Shown in pieces: positions 6,878-13,828 of a stretch of 64,000 nucleotides of DNA; position 1 is the first letter of the stretch; every line of letters begins with the position of its first letter. The notes under the pieces were generated by a model. It did no database searches and was not told where the DNA came from. It worked only from the letters and a program-made list of their open reading frames with translations. This DNA is from Ketobacter sp. (GTDB taxonomy: Bacteria; Pseudomonadota; Gammaproteobacteria; Pseudomonadales; Ketobacteraceae). A program made the translations under genes and the position numbers. Location: positions 186,001-250,000 of the forward strand of contig NZ_RCHN01000006.1 in the NCBI RefSeq assembly GCF_003671495.1, in the 5' to 3' direction.

Positions 6878-8560
6878 ATGAAAAACCATAACTCATTTAG
6901 TTTTCTACGCCTTTGCTGCACCCTATTGATGTGGGCCACCAGTGCCCTGACCTTTGCACAGAGCACTCTCTATCTGGACGTTGCCGGCCAACCCATGGCG
7001 CTGGAATTGACCCCCAGAAACATCGATCGCTACGGCATCCAACCGGCGGATTCTTCCACCCGTTTCTATGGGGTACACCTGCGGGATTTCCCGGAGAGTA
7101 AAGGCCGGGCCGCCTACATCGACGGCCAGTGGCAGGGCCTGCTGCTCCACGACGGCCAGCTTCACCTGATCAGCGCGCTCAGCCCTGAGGGTGAGGCCAA
7201 GAGCGCAGCGGCAACCAACCGCTTTGTGGCCCAGACACTCAATCAGGACCTGAGCCTGGGTCAGTGTGGGTTCACCCCTCAGGTGTCCGCTGCAACACAA
7301 TCCCCCGCCGCCAGCCAGACCATTACACCCCGCAACTTTACCCCACGGGCTTTGCAGATCGATTACGACACGTACTGTGACGATACTGTGGAAGGCGTGT
7401 GCCTGGTCGGTCAGCTCACCCTGGTGTTTGACAGCCAGTTCGAGTCCGATTTTGGTTCCAGCTATCAATCCCAGGCCATTGCCATCACCGAATACGTGGA
7501 CCTGCTTTACCAGCAGGAATTCAAGATCGCGTTTAACAAACTGCGCATGGCCTTCGGTTCCGGTGACCAGTTTGGCGGCGGCAACGACATCGAAGCGGTG
7601 CTGGACGACATGGAGGCCCAGCGGGTGGCCGGTGATACCGCCTCGTTCGACCCCAATGTGTTTTCCATTCTGCATTTCATCAGCGGGCGTAACTACGCCG
7701 ACGCAGGCCCCGCCATCGGCATTGCCTTCGGCCCCACTTACGCCAGCTTCCCCACTCCGGACTTTCCTTTACTCTGTTCCGGCTACGCCATGGGCACCTC
7801 GCAGGTATTCGGCAGCGGCAGCAATCGCACCGCCCTGACCTCCATCATCGTCGCCCATGAAATCGGCCACAATTTCGGTTTCCTGCACGACGGTGTTGAT
7901 CCCGGCGTCACCTCCTGTTCTTCCTCGGCCTTCATCATGGCTGCGGAACTGAACCCTTCCGCCAGCGGCTTTTCCAGTTGTTCCCACGACGCGCTGGCAC
8001 CCAACCTGAACGCCATCAACAACATCGAGACCTGCTTCGACTTCCCCATTAATGCCTCGTTGGTGGTGGACAGCGGCAACCCGGCATTTGCCGAACCCGG
8101 CTCCATCGTCAACACCCGCTATGACATCACCGCCATTGCCCGCAGCGACCGCACCCTGAACCTTCGGCTCACCGGCACCATCACCAGCAGCGCGGCGACC
8201 CTGATCAGTGCCCGTCTGGACAGCACCCCCTGCACCCTCAACAGTGGCAACACGCAATATACCTGTAACATCACCAATGCCAGTGTGCACTCCCTGGAAC
8301 TGGAGTTGCAGACCGCCCTCAGCAATCTCAGCATCCGTCATCAGGTGGCCAGCACCAACGGGGACGATTTTGATGTGGACAGCGCAGACAACCAGGTGGT
8401 GGAGACCATCAGCGTGGACTTTGACGGAGCCGGCAACGACTCCGAAAACCTGGCGTCTCTGGACAACAAAGGCAGCGGTGGCGCCCTGCTTTGGCTATCG
8501 CTTAACCTGATGGTTTTGCTGGTGGCCAGACGACATTGCAGGGCCCGGTCGCCATCGTGA
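6878..8560 (+). CDS. secreted metzincin zinc protease with GlyGly-CTERM-like tail
   Basis: A 560-residue exported protein. A signal peptide (about residues 1-27, ending near TFAQS) precedes a pro-region and a catalytic domain with the full zinc motif HEIGHNFGFLHDG and a downstream Met-turn-like FIMAAE, as in reprolysin-type (M12) peptidases. The C-terminus, GSGGALLWLSLNLMVLLVARR, has the Gly-Gly, hydrophobic and Arg order of GlyGly-CTERM sorting signals, which rhombosortase cleaves in species with type II secretion. The ATG at 6878 is chosen over an in-frame GTG at 6851 because the signal peptide begins there. Target proteins are unknown. Confidence 0.85.
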   Translation: MKNHNSFSFLRLCCTLLMWATSALTFAQSTLYLDVAGQPMALELTPRNIDRYGIQPADSSTRFYGVHLRDFPESKGRAAYIDGQWQGLLLHDGQLHLISALSPEGEAKSAAATNRFVAQTLNQDLSLGQCGFTPQVSAATQSPAASQTITPRNFTPRALQIDYDTYCDDTVEGVCLVGQLTLVFDSQFESDFGSSYQSQAIAITEYVDLLYQQEFKIAFNKLRMAFGSGDQFGGGNDIEAVLDDMEAQRVAGDTASFDPNVFSILHFISGRNYADAGPAIGIAFGPTYASFPTPDFPLLCSGYAMGTSQVFGSGSNRTALTSIIVAHEIGHNFGFLHDGVDPGVTSCSSSAFIMAAELNPSASGFSSCSHDALAPNLNAINNIETCFDFPINASLVVDSGNPAFAEPGSIVNTRYDITAIARSDRTLNLRLTGTITSSAATLISARLDSTPCTLNSGNTQYTCNITNASVHSLELELQTALSNLSIRHQVASTNGDDFDVDSADNQVVETISVDFDGAGNDSENLASLDNKGSGGALLWLSLNLMVLLVARRHCRARSPS

Positions 8561-8623
8561 AAACCGTCACAGTTCTGGTCGTTTATCCGCCAGAGTTCGT
8601 GGCTGTGTGAAAGAAATAACAGT

Positions 8624-8687
8624 GGAATACTCCTGAATACCCCCCCAGGTACTAAACTGGAGGGATTAGGACTTGCAGGAGTATTCC
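8624..8687 (+). promoter_or_regulatory. long inverted repeat covering the ribosome site of the GAF gene
   Basis: GGAATACTCCTG (8624-8635) and CAGGAGTATTCC (8676-8687) are perfect 12-bp inverted repeats; the right arm contains the AGGAG ribosome site and ends directly at the ATG. The 40-base interval holds a second, nested stem (CCC.CCAG at 8642-8648 with CTGG.GGG at 8657-8664). In RNA this would hide the ribosome site; in DNA it could be an operator. Confidence 0.6.
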
Positions 8688-9896
8688 ATGGCCATTTTCC
8701 ATCAAGACGCTTTTTTCTGGCGCCTGATCAATCTGACCCGATCACTGTCCACCGAAACCGACAAGTGGAAACTGTTCAGTAACATCCTCAATGAATGCCA
8801 GGGCATCACCCATTGCGACGGAGCGACCCTGTATTTACTGGAGGAAGACGAAGCCGGGCCGCGCCTGGACTACGCCATGATCCAGAACAAATCCCTGGGC
8901 CTGAATCAAAAATTCTGTGAGCCGGGCCAATCCGCCCTCACCCCCATCCGGGTACAGACCACCGATTCCGACAACAACCAGACCCACAGTATTGCCGCCT
9001 ATTGTGCTCTGCAGGCCAAGTCTGTGTGTGTGGAGGATGTCTATAACTCCACCCAGTTCAATATCTGCGGCATCAAGGCCTTTGATGACCTGTTCGACTA
9101 CCGCACCCGGTCGGTGCTGTCGGTGCCGGTCATCAAACCCGGACGCCGGGTGCTGGGGGTTATCCAGCTGGTGAATCCACTCAATCCGCTGTCTGGCACC
9201 GTGGCCCATTACTCCGAAACCCAGATTGCCATCATTGAATCCCTGGCAGCATTGATGGCGACGATTCTGGAGAGTGCCGAGCTGGAACATGCCGAAGGCG
9301 GCCTCTTGGTGCGGCTTTCCCAACCCAAGGGCACCGACGCCATATTTGAGCGGGTACTGGACGAAGCCATGCGGGTCACCCGGGCGGACGGCGGCACTAT
9401 CTATTGGTACCGGGATGACGCGCCCAAGCGCCTGGAATTTGTGGCCCTGAAGAACAACTCCCTGAACCTGGCGTTTACCGCATTCGAATCCGAATCCAGG
9501 GACATCTCCCCCCTGCTGCTGGAGGTGGATGGAGAGCCCAATCTGCAGAACGTGGCCACCTTCACCGCCATCAGCAAACAGGTGGTCAATATTGATGACG
9601 CCTATAACAACACCACCTTTGATTTCTCGGGTATGAAGAGCTTCGATCAGCAGTACGGCTATCACTCCAAATCGTTCCTCAGCGTGCCGCTGTTGAACCA
9701 TGCTCAGGAAGTGATTGGCGTCATGCAGCTGATCAATGCGCGCAACGCCTTCAATCAGGATGTGATCGCGTTCTCCAGCCAGTTGGAGCCGTTGGTGAAA
9801 GGGTTGGCCTCCTACGCAGCCATGACCCTGGAAAACGACATGCTGGTGCACGCCAAGCACACTGATAAAGCAATCAGAAAAACCGTCAATCAGTGA
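8688..9896 (+). CDS. tandem GAF-domain protein
   Basis: A 402-residue soluble protein made of two GAF domains (about 20-185 and 205-375), with no output domain. Both repeats carry the same internal pattern: DVYNSTQFN...FDDLFDYRTRSVLSVPV in the first, DAYNNTTFD...FDQQYGYHSKSFLSVPL in the second, followed by GVIQLVN or GVMQLIN. These resemble the cyclic-nucleotide-type GAF domains of phosphodiesterases and cyanobacterial adenylyl cyclases. The start is the ATG after AGGAG. A class III cyclase-domain protein is encoded 0.7 kb downstream, so a cyclic-nucleotide ligand is an attractive but unproven idea. Confidence 0.8.
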   Translation: MAIFHQDAFFWRLINLTRSLSTETDKWKLFSNILNECQGITHCDGATLYLLEEDEAGPRLDYAMIQNKSLGLNQKFCEPGQSALTPIRVQTTDSDNNQTHSIAAYCALQAKSVCVEDVYNSTQFNICGIKAFDDLFDYRTRSVLSVPVIKPGRRVLGVIQLVNPLNPLSGTVAHYSETQIAIIESLAALMATILESAELEHAEGGLLVRLSQPKGTDAIFERVLDEAMRVTRADGGTIYWYRDDAPKRLEFVALKNNSLNLAFTAFESESRDISPLLLEVDGEPNLQNVATFTAISKQVVNIDDAYNNTTFDFSGMKSFDQQYGYHSKSFLSVPLLNHAQEVIGVMQLINARNAFNQDVIAFSSQLEPLVKGLASYAAMTLENDMLVHAKHTDKAIRKTVNQ

Positions 9897-9989
9897 CCAG
9901 TCCCGCCGCGAATCCGCAATTTTGGTAATTTTTCACAAAATGCCTCGGTATTTTGCCAATAAAAAACCATGCCGAATGCTACTACTATT

Positions 9990-10161
9990 TAAATCAGGCG
10001 CTTAAGAACACCGCGAGCACCCTTCGTTCTAAGTGCCTGCCCCGAATACCAAGTTCGGGGAACTCACAACTATGCGAGCACCAACTGGCCATGAGTATGG
10101 ACGCTCTGGAACGGTCAGTATGTGTTGGTAAGGGATGCGAGCCCCTTACCAACACTTTTTT
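9990..10161 (+). ncRNA. candidate structured small RNA of about 170 nt
   Basis: Two perfect hairpins are visible: CCCCGAA-7 nt-TTCGGGG (10040-10060) and the 13-bp terminator stem at 10122-10155 with six T residues. The motif GCGAGC(A/C)CC occurs three times (10013, 10074, 10137) at 61- and 63-base steps, the last inside the terminator loop. No coding potential is convincing. The 5' end is uncertain. It could be a free sRNA or the terminated leader of the 69-aa gene that follows. Confidence 0.45.
10122..10161 (+). terminator. strong intrinsic terminator
   Basis: A perfect 13-bp stem (10122-10134 with 10143-10155; arms begin GTGTTGG and end CCAACAC) with an 8-base loop is followed by six T residues. 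Confidence 0.85.
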
Positions 10162-10221
10162 AATCTTGGGTCCGGCTTCCGGGGTTAGTTGGAGAGAACA
10201 TACTGTCAACATGGTAACGCA

Positions 10222-10431
10222 ATGCACGCTGTGAAACTTGATATTCAGTCTGCCCTACAGCAGGCGCAAAGCTGGCTCAAATACGAAGGCATCGTACAGG
10301 TTCAGGCCTCTAAAACCCCCAATGGGGATGCCATCGTGGTGCTGACCAACTGCAACCCGGCGGCGATCACCGCACCGGTGCCTTCCTACTTCCAGGGTTT
10401 CCCCGTCATTTTCTGTCAAACTGCCCCCTGA
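10222..10431 (+). CDS. small conserved-looking protein of unknown function (69 aa)
   Basis: The frame encodes an amphipathic helix (VKLDIQSALQQAQSWLKY) followed by a beta-rich part, EGIVQVQASKTPNGDAIVVL and IPxxxxGFPV-like PSYFQGFPVIF. This order recalls short alpha/beta domains in which a 'gv-gvG...gkp-ivVyv...lP..l.GyPV' pattern recurs, but no named family is claimed. The ATG at 10222 lacks a good ribosome site; an in-frame TTG at 10189, just before GGAGAG, is a poorer alternative. It lies 60 bases after the terminator of the candidate RNA. Confidence 0.5.
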   Translation: MHAVKLDIQSALQQAQSWLKYEGIVQVQASKTPNGDAIVVLTNCNPAAITAPVPSYFQGFPVIFCQTAP

Positions 10432-10447
10432 GCATCCTATTTGTACA

Positions 10448-10476
10448 TTGGCATCATAAATCGCTGGGTTTATACT
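10448..10476 (+). promoter_or_regulatory. sigma70-type promoter of the cyclase-AAA gene
   Basis: TTGGCA (10448-10453) and TATACT (10471-10476) are separated by 17 bases, each matching 5 of 6 consensus positions. The leader to the start codon at 10591 would be about 108 bases. Confidence 0.65.
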
Positions 10477-10590
10477 TGAACAATTGAGTGAAAAACGTTG
10501 TACAAAAAACGACCCAGCTCGCATTAACATGGGTCCCCAAGGTGCTTTGAGCGCTGCACGAGTCTAGCGGACAGGATTCGAGAACGTTTC

Positions 10591-13500
10591 ATGCGATGCC
10601 CAAACTGTGGGGCTGATAATCCAGCTTTTCACGCATTTTGCTACCAATGTGGCAACAAAATAGCCCAACAATCCTCCAATAATGAAGGTGAGTTCTCTGC
10701 GCCACGAACCCAGGACCTGCAGCCCGAGCTGAAGAAGGTCACCATCCTGTTTGTGGATATCACCAATTCAGTTCAGCTTATTCACAAGCTCAAAGCCGAA
10801 GACAGCGCTGATTACCTGGACCCAACCATCTCCTCCCTCAAGCAAAATGCCCATCGCTACGGTGGTATGATCAACCGGGTGGATGGCGACGGCATGATGG
10901 TGATCTTCGGGGCTCCGGTGGCCTATGAAGACCATGCGCTTCGGGCCTGCTACGCGGCGTTGGATATGCTGAAATCCGTGAAAAGCGAGTTTGAGCGTAC
11001 CGGCATTGCCGTGCGCATCGGCATCCATTCCGGTGAAGTGCTGATGAAGCCGTTTTACAACGACTTTTCGGTGGATTATGAAGCCCTGGGGCCCACGGTG
11101 TACCTGGCCCATCGCATGGAAGTGCTGGCCCGGCCCAATACCGCGGTGATCTCCAAGGACACCTACCACGCGGCTCAGAAACAGATCCGGGTGGACAACC
11201 TGGGTCCGGTGCAGGTAAAAGGCCTGGATGAGCCGGTGGAGCTGTACCAGATCCAGGGTCGTGTGCGCCAGGATGAAGGCAATGAGAGCAAACTGGGTGA
11301 CACCCCTTTTGTGGGGCGCGACAACGAAGTCAAGCTGATCCAGCAGAACCTGGCAGAAACCCGGGAACACTGTGGCCGCTGTGTGGCCATTTGTGCTGAG
11401 CCCGGGGTGGGTAAATCCCGCCTGGTGACCCGGGTTCTGCAGGGCATAAACCCCACCCAATATCATGTGCTCACCACCGCCTGCGACTCCCACAACCGCA
11501 GCACGGCTTATCTGCCTTTTTCCAACATCATTCGCTGTTGGCTCAACGTGCAGGATTCCGATTCACAGCTGGATATCGCGCAGAAACTGCGGGATCGAAT
11601 CGCCAACCTGAACGAGAGCTTTGCGGAACACCAGTCGGCCTATCACTTCCTGCTGGATCTGCCGATCCAGAACCAGAGCTGGAACAGCCTGGAGCCGGTG
11701 CAGAAGCGGCAGCGGGCCAGAAAAGCCATGCGGGCCCTACTGGATGAGCTGGCGCGCCAGAAGCCGTTGGTGATCCTGCTGGAGGATCTGCACTGGATCG
11801 ACGGTGAAAGCCAAACGCTGCTGGAGCAACTGGTCAAATCCGTGCACGACCACACCAGCCTGCTGATCGTCACCTATCGCCCGGAATATCAGGCCAGCTG
11901 GTTGAACGAGAATGTGAGTCTGCTGGAGCTGAAACCGTTCACCGACCTGGAATCGAGCGATTACCTGAAGGGCGTATTGGGCAAGGACCCAAGCCTGATC
12001 ACCTTGCGGGATGAAATCAGCCGTCGCTGTGAGGGCAACCCTCTCTACATCGAGGAAATGATTCACCACCTGATGGACAGCAATCTGATCTGGGGAGAAC
12101 CGGGCAGCTACACCTCGGGGCTGAACACCCTGCCGGACACCTTGCCGCTCACCATCCACTCGGTCATTTCCACCCGCATCGACCGGCGTTCCAAGCTGGC
12201 CAAAAATATCCTGCAGGCGGCCTCCGCCATCGGCCAGCGTTTTTCCACCGGGTTGCTGGATTACATTACCGACATTCCCCGCGACTACGCCAAGCACGCC
12301 ATTGATGAGCTGGTCCAATGCGGCCTGGTGATCAAGGCCAGCGACGGGCTCAACGACGAGTTCCAGTTCAAGCACGCCCTGGTGCACCAGGTGACCTACG
12401 ACTCCATTCCCCGGGAACGCAAGCGGCTGATCCACGCCAGCCTGGTGAATGCCATCGAGTCCCTGCACAAGGAGCGCCTGGAGGAACATGTCTACCGGCT
12501 GGCGGAGCACGCCTATATGGGCCAGTACTGGCACAAAGCGGTGGAGTATTACCTGAAGGCCTGTTATCACGCCATCGGCCGTTCCTCCCACCATCAGGCC
12601 GTATTGTTGCTGGATCGCGGCCTGGAGGCATTGCGGCACCTGCCCCTGAACAAAGACACCCTGGGCCAGCGCATTGATTTCCTGGCGGTGGGCATGAATG
12701 CCTTGATCCCCCTGGGGGAACAGGATCGTCTGGTGCGGGACCTGAAGGAAGCAGAAAAGCTCTGTGATGCCGTGGGAGAGCCCAAACGCACCTGCTCGAT
12801 CCTGTGTCAGCTCACCAACGCTTTGTGGATGGTGGGCAAGCACCAGGAGGCGTTCAGTGCATCCAGCCGGGCGGTGGAGCTGGCCAATGAGATTCAACAC
12901 GTGCCACTGCAGATCGCCGCTAACTACAATCACGCCATGGTCTATCATGCCATGGGTGAGTTCGACAGCTGTATCCGGCTGGAGCAAGGCATCCTCAGAA
13001 TTCTGACCGGCGATATGGAAGTCAGCCGTCTGGGCTGGACCGGTTACCCCAGCGTGTTCTGCCGTACTTTTTATGGCAACAGCCTGGTGGAACTGGGACA
13101 GTTGGCGGACGCGGAAAACGTCATCCAGCGTGCTGTGGAAATCGCAGAAGGCGCTCAACACCCCTATTCCAAAGCCATGATCTACGATACCTATGGCTAC
13201 TATCTGCTGGCCGTGGGCGATTACCAGAGTGCCCGCAGCATACTGGATACCGCACTCACCATCTGCGATGAATTTGCCATCCACACCATGGTGCCGGCAG
13301 TCTCAGCCAAACTCGGTCAGGCACTGGTGGGCAGCGGTGAGTTGCAGCTGGCGGAAAAGGTGCTGGAGCAGGCCGTGCAACCCAGCTGCTATCGCAAAGG
13401 GGGCCGTTACACCTGGTTCTATCTGTTCCAGGCCATGGCGGAGCTCCAGCTGGCGTTGCAGAACCTGGATAAAGCCCATCTTTACGCGCGGAAATCGTTC

Positions 13501-13812
13501 ACCGTCACCAGTGAAACCAACGAGAAAGCCCATCACGGCTGGGCCTGTCTGACCCTGGCCAAAGTCCACAACGCCATGGACCAGCAACGCCAGGCCGACA
13601 AACTGATCGACCTGGCGCTGGACATCGCCAAGCAGAAAAACATGGCGCTGCTGGGTTATCAGGCCGCTGTTTACAACGTGGAGGAACTGCAGCGTCGGGA
13701 AGACCACGACGCCAGCCTGGTGTATCTGGAGCTGGCCCATGATTTTGCACAGATCACAGGCCATCGCCCCTTTTTGGACAAGCTGCATTACCTGAAAGAC
13801 CGGATTGCCTGA
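10591..13812 (+). CDS. zinc ribbon - class III cyclase domain - AAA/NACHT-like ATPase - TPR signalling protein
   Basis: A 1073-residue cytoplasmic protein. Residues 3-20 form a CxxC...CxxC zinc ribbon. Residues about 46-220 are a class III nucleotidyl cyclase domain with both metal-binding Asp positions (FVDITNS and DGDGMMVIFGAP). About 240-500 is a large ATPase with Walker A AEPGVGKSR and Walker B VILLEDLHWID. The rest is helical TPR-type repeats. The position of the transition-state Asn reads Tyr (GPTVYLAHRME) while the Arg is kept, so catalytic activity is uncertain. This layout is shared by bacterial AAA-cyclase regulators of unknown signal. A strong promoter precedes it. Confidence 0.85.
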   Translation: MRCPNCGADNPAFHAFCYQCGNKIAQQSSNNEGEFSAPRTQDLQPELKKVTILFVDITNSVQLIHKLKAEDSADYLDPTISSLKQNAHRYGGMINRVDGDGMMVIFGAPVAYEDHALRACYAALDMLKSVKSEFERTGIAVRIGIHSGEVLMKPFYNDFSVDYEALGPTVYLAHRMEVLARPNTAVISKDTYHAAQKQIRVDNLGPVQVKGLDEPVELYQIQGRVRQDEGNESKLGDTPFVGRDNEVKLIQQNLAETREHCGRCVAICAEPGVGKSRLVTRVLQGINPTQYHVLTTACDSHNRSTAYLPFSNIIRCWLNVQDSDSQLDIAQKLRDRIANLNESFAEHQSAYHFLLDLPIQNQSWNSLEPVQKRQRARKAMRALLDELARQKPLVILLEDLHWIDGESQTLLEQLVKSVHDHTSLLIVTYRPEYQASWLNENVSLLELKPFTDLESSDYLKGVLGKDPSLITLRDEISRRCEGNPLYIEEMIHHLMDSNLIWGEPGSYTSGLNTLPDTLPLTIHSVISTRIDRRSKLAKNILQAASAIGQRFSTGLLDYITDIPRDYAKHAIDELVQCGLVIKASDGLNDEFQFKHALVHQVTYDSIPRERKRLIHASLVNAIESLHKERLEEHVYRLAEHAYMGQYWHKAVEYYLKACYHAIGRSSHHQAVLLLDRGLEALRHLPLNKDTLGQRIDFLAVGMNALIPLGEQDRLVRDLKEAEKLCDAVGEPKRTCSILCQLTNALWMVGKHQEAFSASSRAVELANEIQHVPLQIAANYNHAMVYHAMGEFDSCIRLEQGILRILTGDMEVSRLGWTGYPSVFCRTFYGNSLVELGQLADAENVIQRAVEIAEGAQHPYSKAMIYDTYGYYLLAVGDYQSARSILDTALTICDEFAIHTMVPAVSAKLGQALVGSGELQLAEKVLEQAVQPSCYRKGGRYTWFYLFQAMAELQLALQNLDKAHLYARKSFTVTSETNEKAHHGWACLTLAKVHNAMDQQRQADKLIDLALDIAKQKNMALLGYQAAVYNVEELQRREDHDASLVYLELAHDFAQITGHRPFLDKLHYLKDRIA

Positions 13813-13828
13813 ACAAGGGATTGCCTGA

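Larger units (their letters stand above)
9897..10221 (+). other. intergenic region (325 bases) holding a structured RNA candidate
   Basis: After the GAF gene comes AT-rich DNA with possible promoter elements (TTGCCA at 9953-9958; an extended -10, TG-C-TACTAC, at 9977-9985), then a GC-richer structured stretch ending in a strong terminator (10122-10161). A 93-codon frame (9953-10234) runs straight through both hairpins and is judged spurious. Confidence 0.55.

Noticed and set aside
9953..10234. 93-codon plus-strand frame
   Set aside because: It passes through two perfect hairpins and an intrinsic terminator and has no ribosome site.
11737..13284. 515-codon minus-strand frame
   Set aside because: Antisense to the AAA-TPR region of the cyclase protein; the sense strand has Walker motifs and TPRs.
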